Shown here: positions 28,071-36,922 of the stretch, one piece after another
Layout: each line of letters begins with the position of its first letter
Numbering within the stretch: position 1 is the first letter of the stretch
Origin: Paenibacillus gallinarum
GTDB taxonomy: Bacteria > Bacillota > Bacilli > Paenibacillales > Paenibacillaceae
NCBI RefSeq assembly: GCF_014836635.1
Contig: NZ_JACSQL010000002.1
Coordinates: forward strand, 434,001 to 498,000
Length of the DNA stretch: 64,000 bases
Reading direction: 5' to 3'
Made by a program: the position numbers and the translations under genes
Notes under the pieces: model-generated
Database searches by the model: none
What the model saw: the letters and a program-made list of their open reading frames with translations, nothing else
What the model was told of the DNA's origin: nothing

Positions 28071-29282
28071 ATGTTGAAGGGTAAAAAAATCGTGCTTGGA
28101 GTAACAGGAGGCATTGCAGCATATAAAGCAGCAGCACTGACAAGCAAGCTCGTGCAAAAAGGTGCAGAGGTACATGTGATCATGACGGAATCTGCTAAAA
28201 AGTTTATCACGGAACTTACCCTGCAATCATTGTCACGAAATCCGGTTTATACCGATACATTTGATGAGCGAGATGCTTCGGTTGTCTCTCATATCAATTT
28301 AGCAGATACAGCGGATCTTGTGCTTGTTGCACCGGCTACAGCGAATACCATTGCCAAAATGGCACATGGTCTTGCCGATGATATGCTGACGACAACACTC
28401 CTTGCAACGACAGCTCCTGTGATTATCGCTCCTGCTATGAATGTCCATATGTATGAACATCCTGCGGTTATTGCGAATATGAATACCCTTCATTCCAGAG
28501 GTGTTCATTTTATTGAACCTGGTGTAGGTCAGCTTGCCTGTGGCTATGTAGGAAAAGGAAGGCTCGAAGAACCGGAAACCATCGTAGCTGCTTTAGAAAC
28601 TTTCTTTGAACATCGTTCTCAAAAAGGATGCTTGGCAGGGAAAAAAGTCGTCGTTACCGCAGGTGGAACTATCGAGCGGATTGACCCTGTTAGATATATA
28701 ACGAATGATTCCTCTGGGAAAATGGGAGTGGCCTTTGCGGCCGCTGCGAAAGACATGGGGGCGGAGGTTACACTTGTTGCCGCCAATATGCAAGTTCCCT
28801 ATCCGGCAGATGTGGAAGTAGTGAAAGTGCAGTCAGCTCAGGAAATGTATGAGGCTGTCCATAAACTATGGCCTAAAACGGATATTATGGTCAAAGCTGC
28901 AGCTGTGGCAGATTACAGACCTGCGGAAGCTGCGAAACAAAAAATTAAGAAAAAAGACGATACATTTACGCTGTCTCTCGTCAAAACTATAGATATTTTA
29001 GAATCACTTGGTAAAGAAAAAACACATCAATACCTGATTGGATTTGCAGCGGAGACAAATGATGTTGAATTCCATGCAAAAGGAAAATTAGAACGAAAAA
29101 ATGCGGATCTTATCGTTGCTAATGATGTAACGAAACCAGGAGCAGGATTTGGAACGGATACCAATGCGGTTGAAATCTATGACAAACATGGATTAGTTAA
29201 AGAATTAGCCGTAATATCAAAAGACGAAGTGGCAAGACAAGTATTTCAAATTGCAATTTCGCAAATGGAGGGGAGGGAGTAA
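28071..29282 (+). CDS. coaBC: Bifunctional phosphopantothenoylcysteine decarboxylase / phosphopantothenate-cysteine ligase
   Basis: A 403-aa coenzyme A biosynthesis enzyme. The N-terminal flavoprotein CoaC half contains GVTGGIAAYKA and PAMNVHMYEHPA. The C-terminal CoaB half begins near residue 190 with GKKVVVTAGGTIERIDPVRY and contains KAAAVADYRP and KPGAGFG. ATG 28071 follows GGGGGAG with 6-base spacing. It ends 4 bp before the priA start, so the two are cotranscribed. Confidence 0.95.
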   Translation: MLKGKKIVLGVTGGIAAYKAAALTSKLVQKGAEVHVIMTESAKKFITELTLQSLSRNPVYTDTFDERDASVVSHINLADTADLVLVAPATANTIAKMAHGLADDMLTTTLLATTAPVIIAPAMNVHMYEHPAVIANMNTLHSRGVHFIEPGVGQLACGYVGKGRLEEPETIVAALETFFEHRSQKGCLAGKKVVVTAGGTIERIDPVRYITNDSSGKMGVAFAAAAKDMGAEVTLVAANMQVPYPADVEVVKVQSAQEMYEAVHKLWPKTDIMVKAAAVADYRPAEAAKQKIKKKDDTFTLSLVKTIDILESLGKEKTHQYLIGFAAETNDVEFHAKGKLERKNADLIVANDVTKPGAGFGTDTNAVEIYDKHGLVKELAVISKDEVARQVFQIAISQMEGRE

Positions 29283-29286
29283 ACCC

Positions 29287-31872
29287 TTGAAGATTGCGAA
29301 AGTAATCGTGGATGTACCAGCCAAGGATACTGACCGCGAATTCGATTATCTCATTCCGGAATCCCTCTTAGGCTGGGTCGAAGTAGGAAGCAGGGTGGGA
29401 GTCCCTTTTGGCCATCGAACAGTTCAAGGGTTTGTAATCTCGATCGCGGATCATACAAACACTACTTTCAAGTTGAAGCCAATTGGAGAATTACTTGATC
29501 TTGTACCTCCGCTTTCACCTGATCTCATTGAACTCGCAGGATGGATGAGCAAGCGATATGCTTCCAATCGAATTCTTACGCTGCAGGCAATGATCCCGAC
29601 GGCTCTAAAAGGAAAGGCTAAGCGTTATATCTCTGTCAACAGTGAGGCACAGGAACAATCCGCCGCAGATCCTAATAAGGATAAGGATTCATCTGTACCT
29701 AGGCTTACAGACAAGACGGACAACGTATTATTTGATCTGCCCGAAGATAATGAAGAATTCAAAGTGAAAAATGAAATTATTCGATATGTTCGAAGTAAGG
29801 AACAAGTAACATTAGATCATTTAGGTAAACGTTATCCTGAAGACGCTGACCTTATTAAGGAACTGCTTCTTACGGGTGTGCTTCAAGAGAACCAGTCGAT
29901 TAAGGATAAGCTGCAGAAAAAAACATTGCGATCTATTGACCTCGCTGTCTCATTAGAAGAAGCAGAAGCTGCTCTTGCCGATTTTCCGGCAAAGGGAAAA
30001 CGACAAAAAGAAGTGCTTTCTTATTTGGTGGAGATGAGCTCTTTTCTACCCATGGCATTAAAAGAAGTACTCTCTGGCTTACAGGTCTCTGCGGGTACGG
30101 TGAAGGGTCTAGAGGATAAAGGCCTTATTGTACTTGAAGATGTCGAAGTGTTTCGTGATCCCTATAAGGGCCGCCACTTCACACCTACCCAGCCGCTATC
30201 CCTAACTTTGGAACAGCAGGCTGTATATCATAAGATTGTGGAGAAATTGGACGAGCGCAAACAAGGTGTATTCCTTTTGCATGGAGTAACCGGAAGCGGA
30301 AAAACAGAAGTGTATTTACAGACAATACAGCGGGCGATTGAGCAAGATCGCCAGGCGATCGTCCTCGTCCCGGAAATATCACTCACCCCTCAGATGGTAG
30401 AGCGATTTAAGGGGCGTTTTGGTGATCAGGTGGCTGTTATGCACAGCAGACTCTCTGGCGGAGAAAGATACGATGAATGGCGTAAAATTCGTGAAGGTAA
30501 GGCAAAAGTAGCCGTTGGAGCTCGCTCCGCAGTATTTGCCCCTTTTGAACAACTTGGTCTCATTATCATTGATGAAGAACACGAGACTTCTTATAAACAA
30601 GAAGAAACGCCGAAGTATCACGCAAGAGATGTAGCGGTTGAACGTGCTCGTCAGCATGGAGCTGTCGTTATTCTTGGCTCAGCAACTCCTTCAATGGAAA
30701 GTTATTACGCTGCAAAATCCCAAAGTAATGATGAATTTGCTCCGGTTCTGCTCGAGATGCCTACGCGTGCGCTGGGTAATGAACTGCCTGTTGTTCACAT
30801 TGTAGATATGAGAGAAGAACTCAAAGATGGCAACCGTTCCATGTTCAGCCGGGCTCTACACAAAGGGATTGCCGAGCGTATTGAAAAGGGTGAACAGACG
30901 GTATTGCTATTGAATCGAAGAGGTTATTCTACCTTTGTAATGTGCCGTAGCTGTGGGTATGTAGCAACCTGTCCTGAATGTGATATTTCGTTAACTTATC
31001 ATCAGCGGTCAAATAATATGAGGTGTCACTATTGCGGATATGCTGAAGTGGTCCCAGAGGTTTGTCCTGACTGCGGGAGTGAACATATCCGTTACTTTGG
31101 AACCGGTACGCAGCGGGTAGAAGAAGAACTGGCGAAGTTGTTCCCTGGCGTTCGTGTGATCCGTATGGATGTAGATACAACAACAGAAAAAGGATCTCAC
31201 GAAAAACTGCTGAAAGCATTTCGGGAGAAGAAAGCCGATATTTTGCTTGGTACGCAGATGGTAGCAAAAGGGCTTGATTTTCCAGATGTAACTCTCGTCG
31301 GTGTAATTACGGCCGACTCGGCGTTGAATTTACCTGATTTTCGCGCTGCGGAGAAAACATTCCAATTGCTGACTCAAGTCGCAGGCCGAGCAGGCAGGCA
31401 TCAACTGCCTGGGGAAGTATTTGTTCAGTCATACACGCCAGAACATTATTCTATCATTCATGCAAGCAAACATGATTTCAACCATTTTATTAGGGAAGAA
31501 TTAAAGCATCGCAAGATTTTGCAATATCCTCCTTATTGCCGTCTGATCCTCGTCACATTCTCACATGAACAGATTCCACTGCTTGTGCGAGCTGCCGAGA
31601 ACTATACTAGAATGCTCAAGGAACAGGCTCAGAAGCGAGGGCTGCTTGGGAGTCTGGATAAATTCAGCGCAGACGCTTTGGATGTGCTTGGACCGGTAGC
31701 CTCTCCGATGGCGAGACTGAAAAATAGATACAGATTTCAATGTATGGTAAAATGGCGTGGTGATATAGATGCTATCGGACTTGTTCGTGACATCGCTCGT
31801 CATATGGAACAAGATTTTCAAGGAAAAGATTTACTGATTAGTATAGATGTTGACCCGCAAATGCTGATGTAA
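29287..31872 (+). CDS. priA: Primosomal helicase PriA
   Basis: An 861-aa replication-restart helicase. Visible: N-terminal 3'-DNA-binding domain (FDYLIPESL), Walker A GVTGSGKTEVY, DEEH box, and the zinc-binding cysteines CRSCGYVATCPECD and CHYCGYAEVVPEVCPDCG. Motif VI is QVAGRAGR. It is somewhat longer than usual because of a variable, charged insert at about residues 115-150. The start is TTG 29287, behind GGAGGGGAGGGAG; upstream in-frame TTG codons lie inside coaBC. Confidence 0.95.
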   Translation: MKIAKVIVDVPAKDTDREFDYLIPESLLGWVEVGSRVGVPFGHRTVQGFVISIADHTNTTFKLKPIGELLDLVPPLSPDLIELAGWMSKRYASNRILTLQAMIPTALKGKAKRYISVNSEAQEQSAADPNKDKDSSVPRLTDKTDNVLFDLPEDNEEFKVKNEIIRYVRSKEQVTLDHLGKRYPEDADLIKELLLTGVLQENQSIKDKLQKKTLRSIDLAVSLEEAEAALADFPAKGKRQKEVLSYLVEMSSFLPMALKEVLSGLQVSAGTVKGLEDKGLIVLEDVEVFRDPYKGRHFTPTQPLSLTLEQQAVYHKIVEKLDERKQGVFLLHGVTGSGKTEVYLQTIQRAIEQDRQAIVLVPEISLTPQMVERFKGRFGDQVAVMHSRLSGGERYDEWRKIREGKAKVAVGARSAVFAPFEQLGLIIIDEEHETSYKQEETPKYHARDVAVERARQHGAVVILGSATPSMESYYAAKSQSNDEFAPVLLEMPTRALGNELPVVHIVDMREELKDGNRSMFSRALHKGIAERIEKGEQTVLLLNRRGYSTFVMCRSCGYVATCPECDISLTYHQRSNNMRCHYCGYAEVVPEVCPDCGSEHIRYFGTGTQRVEEELAKLFPGVRVIRMDVDTTTEKGSHEKLLKAFREKKADILLGTQMVAKGLDFPDVTLVGVITADSALNLPDFRAAEKTFQLLTQVAGRAGRHQLPGEVFVQSYTPEHYSIIHASKHDFNHFIREELKHRKILQYPPYCRLILVTFSHEQIPLLVRAAENYTRMLKEQAQKRGLLGSLDKFSADALDVLGPVASPMARLKNRYRFQCMVKWRGDIDAIGLVRDIARHMEQDFQGKDLLISIDVDPQMLM

Positions 31873-31935
31873 GCCAAGCGGTTTGATCATAGAATAAAAC
31901 ATAACTTATAAGCGTATAGGATGGTGTCCATAAAG

Positions 31936-32427
31936 ATGTCAATTCGATTAATTGTAAAAGAACCTGATGATGTTTTGCGTAAAGTTGCGAAAGAAGTTAC
32001 TAAAATCACGCCAAACGTTCAAAAACTGCTGGATGATATGGCCGATACAATGTATGACGCTGAAGGGGTAGGTCTTGCTGCTCCGCAAGTAGGAATTTTG
32101 AAACGACTCATCGTTATTGATACAGGAGATGATCACGGTCTAATTAAGATGATTAATCCGGAGATCGTATCCAAAGAAGGAGAGCAATTTGGTCCCGAAG
32201 GTTGTCTGAGTATTCCTGGTTATAACGGAGATGTACGCCGTGCAGAGACGGTAACGGTAAAAGGACTGGATCGTGAAGGCAAAGAAATTACGATTACAGG
32301 AAGCGGTCTGCTTGCACGTGCTTTCCAACATGAAATCGATCATTTAAACGGAGTTCTGTTCACAGATCTTGCTGAAAAAATATATGAAATCGGAGCAGAT
32401 TTGCCGAATCGTAGCAACAGGGGGTAA
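31936..32427 (+). CDS. def: Peptide deformylase
   Basis: A 163-aa metalloenzyme removing the N-formyl group of nascent proteins. Motif 1 GVGLAAPQ, motif 2 EGCLS and motif 3 QHEIDHLNG are all present. ATG 31936 fits the family N-terminus MSIRLIV; ATG 31921 is a weaker alternative. fmt follows after 4 bp, a classic def-fmt pair. Confidence 0.95.
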   Translation: MSIRLIVKEPDDVLRKVAKEVTKITPNVQKLLDDMADTMYDAEGVGLAAPQVGILKRLIVIDTGDDHGLIKMINPEIVSKEGEQFGPEGCLSIPGYNGDVRRAETVTVKGLDREGKEITITGSGLLARAFQHEIDHLNGVLFTDLAEKIYEIGADLPNRSNRG

Positions 32428-32431
32428 GGAT

Positions 32432-33394
32432 ATGAATATTGTTTTTATGGGAACACCTGATTTTGCAGTGCCTGCACTTGAAAAGTTGCTGGCGGAAGGG
32501 TATTCCGTAAAACTCGTAGTAACTCAGCCTGATAAACCGCAAGGACGCAAAAAAATATTAACCCCAACTCCTGTAAAAGAGGCTGCGCTGAAACATGGGA
32601 TTCCTGTGTTTCAGCCTCGCCGTCTTCGTGATGAAGAATCGGTGGCAGAACTTGCAAAGTGGGAGCCGGATCTGATTGTGACGGCTGCTTTCGGTCAGAT
32701 TTTGCCTAAAGCTGTTCTGGACATGCCGAAGTACGGATGTGTTAATGTTCATGGTTCTCTATTGCCAAAATATCGCGGCGGAGCTCCAATCCAGCGTTCG
32801 ATTATTAACGGGGAAAAGGTTACAGGAGTTACGCTGATGTATATGGCGGAAGGTCTCGACACGGGGGATATGATCTCCAAAGTGGAAGTTCCGATTACGG
32901 ACGAAGATACGTCAGGTACGATGTTTGCCAAGCTGAGCGAAGCGGGATCTGATCTGCTTCTCCGCGAAATGCCTAATCTAATCAGCGGTAAAGTAAAGGC
33001 TATTCCGCAAAATGATGAGGAAGCGACTTACGCGAAGAACTTGACAAGAGAAGATGAGAAGATTGATTGGGCGCGTTCTGCAAGAGAGATTTACGACCAA
33101 ATTCGTGGTCTTGTTCCTTATTCAGGGGCTTTTACCCTGTGGGACGAGCAGGTATTTAAAGTGTGGTCGGCGGTAAATCCTTTGGCGTTGCCGGAAGAGT
33201 ATAAAAATGCATCGAGCGGACAAAAAGAAGTCGAAGCGGGAACCGTACTTTCCTTATCTAACCTTGGTATCGAAGTGAAGACTTCAGATGGTTCGTTATG
33301 GCTTCGCGAAGTACAGCCTGCAGGTAAAAAAGCGATGCAAGCTTCTGATTTCGCTCGCGGCGGATCTCTCAAAATAGGGACGGTGTTGAAGTGA
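32432..33394 (+). CDS. fmt: Methionyl-tRNA formyltransferase
   Basis: A 320-aa enzyme formylating initiator Met-tRNA with 10-formyl-THF. The start MNIVFMGTPDFAVP and the NVHGSLLPKYRGGAPIQ active-site block with its Asn/His are canonical. GGGGTAAGG upstream overlaps the def stop. Its last four bases overlap rsmB (GTGA), implying translational coupling. Confidence 0.95.
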   Translation: MNIVFMGTPDFAVPALEKLLAEGYSVKLVVTQPDKPQGRKKILTPTPVKEAALKHGIPVFQPRRLRDEESVAELAKWEPDLIVTAAFGQILPKAVLDMPKYGCVNVHGSLLPKYRGGAPIQRSIINGEKVTGVTLMYMAEGLDTGDMISKVEVPITDEDTSGTMFAKLSEAGSDLLLREMPNLISGKVKAIPQNDEEATYAKNLTREDEKIDWARSAREIYDQIRGLVPYSGAFTLWDEQVFKVWSAVNPLALPEEYKNASSGQKEVEAGTVLSLSNLGIEVKTSDGSLWLREVQPAGKKAMQASDFARGGSLKIGTVLK

Positions 33395-34806
33395 AGTCAT
33401 CTGAGCAGCATAAGGTAGGTAAGAAACAGTCGGCTCCTTCTGCACCTAAGAAACGGAATATAACGAGTCGTGAAGCTGCGATGAACATTTTGACCGCAGT
33501 GGAAGAAGAAGGAGCATACAGTAATCTGCTCTTGAATCAGGTATTAAAAGGCGCAAATCTAAGTCCTGCTGATGCAGGTCTTGCTACTGAACTTGTATAC
33601 GGAACGATAGCACGGCGTAACACATTAGACTATTTCCTGGAGTCCTATGTTGCGAAAGGTTTAAAAAAACTAACCCCTTGGGTTCGGAATTTGCTCCGTC
33701 TTAGTCTGTATCAAATTTTATACCTTGACCGGATTCCTGATCACGCAGCAGTCAGTGAAGCAGTAAACATTGCGAAACGCAAAGGTCATCAAGGCATTTC
33801 AGGTATGGTGAATGGGGTGCTGCGTAACATGCTTCGGAATCTTGATCAGTTAAAAGTTCCAGAAGATTTACCAGCAGTCAAACGTATTGCCCTGACACAC
33901 TCACACCCAGAATGGTTGGTGAAACGATGGGTCGCCCAGTACGGAGAGCATACAGCCGAAGCAATGTGCCGTGCCAATAACGAAGCGCCGCCAGTCAGTG
34001 TTCGTGTCAATACGACCATGATTTCCCGCGACAAATTAATGCAAGAGATGGAAGAAGCGGGTCATATCGTAGTGCCGTCCATGATCAGCAAAGACGGAAT
34101 TATTGTATCAAGTGGCGGTAACATGGCACTTACCTCTTGGTATAAAGATGGTATGTTGTCTGTACAGGACGAAAGTTCAATGCTTGTGGCCGAGGCGGTA
34201 GAACCAAAACCCGGAATGACTGTGCTGGATTGCTGCGCTGCACCGGGAGGCAAAACCTCTCACATAGGTGAGAAGATGCAGGACCAAGGTTCTATTATTG
34301 CGAACGACATTCATCCTCATAAGGTGAAATTAATTCAGGATCAAGCAGATCGGCTAGGCCTCGGAAGTATTGAAACGGTATGTCACGATGCTTTGGATCT
34401 GGATGAGAATTATCCGGTGGCTTCTTTTGACCGGATTTTGCTTGATGCTCCTTGTACAGGCTTCGGAGTCATTCGGCGCAAACCGGATCTTCGCTGGGCG
34501 AAATCGCCGGAGGATGTTGAATCGATTAGCAGTTTGCAGAGCGAACTTCTCAGCCGGGTGTCCAAGCTTCTTAAGCCAGGTGGTATATTAGTCTATAGCA
34601 CTTGTACTACGGAGCCTAAAGAAAATGACCAAGTTGTCTGTGAGTTTCTATCAACACACCCTGATTATGCAGCGGTGGGACCTGCGGAGAGCATGAACGA
34701 AGAGGTCAAAGCCTGTGTTACTGAAGAGGGATATGGAATTCAGATTCTTCCTCAGAACTTTAACAGTGATGGTTTTTATATCGCCAGATTAAAACGTCTT
34801 GTATAG
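33391..34806 (+). CDS. rsmB: 16S rRNA (cytosine-967 C5) methyltransferase
   Basis: A 471-aa RsmB/Sun protein: an N-terminal NusB-like RNA-binding domain (about 25-160) and a C-terminal SAM methyltransferase with DCCAAPGGKTSH, the DAPCTGFGVIRRKPD Cys motif and the second catalytic Cys in VYSTCTTEPKEN. A Lys/Ser-rich N-terminal extension of about 24 residues precedes the NusB domain. It starts at GTG 33391, overlapping the fmt stop. Confidence 0.94.
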   Translation: MKSSEQHKVGKKQSAPSAPKKRNITSREAAMNILTAVEEEGAYSNLLLNQVLKGANLSPADAGLATELVYGTIARRNTLDYFLESYVAKGLKKLTPWVRNLLRLSLYQILYLDRIPDHAAVSEAVNIAKRKGHQGISGMVNGVLRNMLRNLDQLKVPEDLPAVKRIALTHSHPEWLVKRWVAQYGEHTAEAMCRANNEAPPVSVRVNTTMISRDKLMQEMEEAGHIVVPSMISKDGIIVSSGGNMALTSWYKDGMLSVQDESSMLVAEAVEPKPGMTVLDCCAAPGGKTSHIGEKMQDQGSIIANDIHPHKVKLIQDQADRLGLGSIETVCHDALDLDENYPVASFDRILLDAPCTGFGVIRRKPDLRWAKSPEDVESISSLQSELLSRVSKLLKPGGILVYSTCTTEPKENDQVVCEFLSTHPDYAAVGPAESMNEEVKACVTEEGYGIQILPQNFNSDGFYIARLKRLV

Positions 34807-34887
34807 CTCATGTAGAAAAAAAGGATGTTGTATCCTTACCTGATGTCTGCTAAGCTTTATAAGATTTTATACCATAGATAAATGATT

Positions 34888-34930
34888 GCCGCTGTAAACC
34901 GTAAGGTTTAGGCGGCTTCTTGTTGCTTTT
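34888..34930 (+). terminator. Probable intrinsic terminator after rsmB
   Basis: Stem GCCGC...AAACC / GGTTT...GCGGC around a GTAA loop, followed by the T-rich TTCTTGTTGCTTTT. Confidence 0.65.
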
Positions 34931-35090
34931 AAGAAGCTTGGTAAGTGGCAAATCATATTCACGTGTGACAGGCTGTAACATCAGCTTTCATGGATGAATG
35001 CGGGATTATATGTTAAAATGGGTAGAATGATAAGATGACAATGTTTTGCTTTACGATACTTTATTTAAGAAAGAACAGGTGTTGAAAATA

Positions 35091-36131
35091 ATGACTAAGC
35101 CTTTTATATATGATTACACGCTCGAAGAGCTAGAAGCGTGGGCTCAAGAGAATGGTGAACCTAAATTCCGTGCTGCGCAAATATACGATTGGATCTATGT
35201 TAAACGTGTAAATGACTTCGCAGAGATGACGAATCTTTCGAAAGCACTGCGTGAAAAACTTAATGATCAGTTCCAGTTTGTTACGCTGCGTGAAATTACT
35301 AAATTTGAGTCTAAAGATGGAACCGTTAAGTTCCTATTCGGACTCCATGATGATCACGCAATTGAAACAGTAATCATGAAACATAATTATGGAAATAGTG
35401 TTTGTGTAACTACGCAGGTTGGATGCCGTGTAGGTTGTACTTTCTGTGCATCCACACTCGGGGGACTGAAACGTAACCTTACTGCAGGTGAAATTATTGC
35501 TCAGGTAGTTCGTTCTCAGCAAATTTTGGATGAGCGCGGCGAACGTGTAAGCAGTATCGTTATTATGGGTACAGGTGAACCGTTTGAGAACTATGATGAG
35601 ACGATGAAATTCCTTAGAACGATGATTCATGAAAAAGGACTAAATATCGGACAACGTCATATTACTGTCTCTACAAGTGGTATTGTTCCTAATATTTATC
35701 AATTCGCGGATGAAGACACGCAGATTAATCTCGCGATTTCCATTCATGCGCCAAATGATAAATTACGCTCCAAACTCATGCCGGTTAACCGCCGTTTTCC
35801 TTTTGATGATGTAATGGAATCTTTGCGTTATTATCAAGCAAAAACAGGACGCCGAATTACTTTTGAATACGCGCTTATCGGTGGGGTTAATGACCAGCCT
35901 GAACATGCAGAGGAACTCGCAAGTGTAATTAAAGACATGATATGTCACGTAAACCTGATTCCGGTTAACCATGTACCGGAAAGAAAATACGTAAGAACTG
36001 CTCGTAAAGACATATTCCAGTTCCAAAAAATCCTTGCTGATCAAGGAATTAATGTAACAATTCGTCGAGAGCAAGGACACGATATAGCGGCAGCATGCGG
36101 ACAGCTGCGGGCTAAGCACATGGAAGCATGA
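35091..36131 (+). CDS. rlmN: 23S rRNA (adenine-2503 C2) methyltransferase RlmN
   Basis: A 346-aa radical-SAM enzyme. The 4Fe-4S cysteines are Cys112, Cys116 and Cys119 (CRVGCTFC). The [10 protein letters not shown] and VSTSGIVP blocks and the C-terminal catalytic Cys in AACGQLR are present. It methylates A2503 of 23S rRNA and A37 of some tRNAs. ATG 35091 lies 9 bases after AGGTG; the frame is open further upstream but homology favours this start. Confidence 0.94.
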   Translation: MTKPFIYDYTLEELEAWAQENGEPKFRAAQIYDWIYVKRVNDFAEMTNLSKALREKLNDQFQFVTLREITKFESKDGTVKFLFGLHDDHAIETVIMKHNYGNSVCVTTQVGCRVGCTFCASTLGGLKRNLTAGEIIAQVVRSQQILDERGERVSSIVIMGTGEPFENYDETMKFLRTMIHEKGLNIGQRHITVSTSGIVPNIYQFADEDTQINLAISIHAPNDKLRSKLMPVNRRFPFDDVMESLRYYQAKTGRRITFEYALIGGVNDQPEHAEELASVIKDMICHVNLIPVNHVPERKYVRTARKDIFQFQKILADQGINVTIRREQGHDIAAACGQLRAKHMEA

Positions 36132-36139
36132 GGTGAGTG

Positions 36140-36922
36140 ATGAAGGTGATGAATACAGTACATGTCAGCCACGTAGGGCGGGTTCGTTCCGTGAATGAAG
36201 ATTCAGCCTGGGTCCGCCAATTAGATCAAGGTTATATTCTTGGTATTGTAGCGGATGGCATGGGAGGTCATCTGGCTGGGGATACAGCGAGTCGTCTCGC
36301 TGTAGAAACCGTCTCACAGGACCTGTCCGGGCTTGAGACTGAACTGCCTTTATCGACACTGTCAGCTGCGCTCAGTGATGCAATTCTGCATGCGAATGAG
36401 GTAATTTTTCGTCAGGCTGCAGAAAATGAAAAATTCCATAATATGGGAACCACTGTTGTTGCTGTTCTGATGAGCGATTCGGCAGGGGTTATAGGCCATA
36501 TTGGAGATAGCAGAGCTTATCTTATATCAGATCGTAAAATAGTGCAGCTGACGGAGGATCATACTCTTGTAAATGAGCTGTTTAAAAACGGTCAGATCAG
36601 TGAAGAAGAAGTTCAAGTTCATCCACTTAAAAATGTCGTCACGAGAGCGCTTGGTACAGATGAGGAAGTAGATGTAGATCTCTACTCCGTCCACATGGAA
36701 CCAGGAGATGTACTGATGCTTTGCAGTGACGGATTAAGTAATATGGTCAGCAGTGAACAGATCCTTACGATTGTCGGACAAGCAGATCTTCTACTGTCTG
36801 AACGGGCGGAAAGACTGCTTCAACTGGCACTACTTGCTGGCGGGGATGATAATATAACGGTTGCCCTTTTTGAGATGCCCGAAGCGGTAGCTAGCGGCAA
36901 GGAACAGGGGGGTAACATATGA
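36140..36922 (+). CDS. prpC: PP2C-type Ser/Thr protein phosphatase
   Basis: A 260-aa Stp1/PrpC phosphatase with metal-binding motifs GRVRSVNEDS, VADGMGGHLAGD, GHIGDSRAYL and CSDGLSNMV, and the last Asp in GGDDNITVA. It reverses phosphorylation by PrkC, encoded next. Start options are GTG 36137, ATG 36140 and ATG 36149; I take 36140 after AGGTG. The stop overlaps the prkC start by 4 bp (ATGA). Confidence 0.93.
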   Translation: MKVMNTVHVSHVGRVRSVNEDSAWVRQLDQGYILGIVADGMGGHLAGDTASRLAVETVSQDLSGLETELPLSTLSAALSDAILHANEVIFRQAAENEKFHNMGTTVVAVLMSDSAGVIGHIGDSRAYLISDRKIVQLTEDHTLVNELFKNGQISEEEVQVHPLKNVVTRALGTDEEVDVDLYSVHMEPGDVLMLCSDGLSNMVSSEQILTIVGQADLLLSERAERLLQLALLAGGDDNITVALFEMPEAVASGKEQGGNI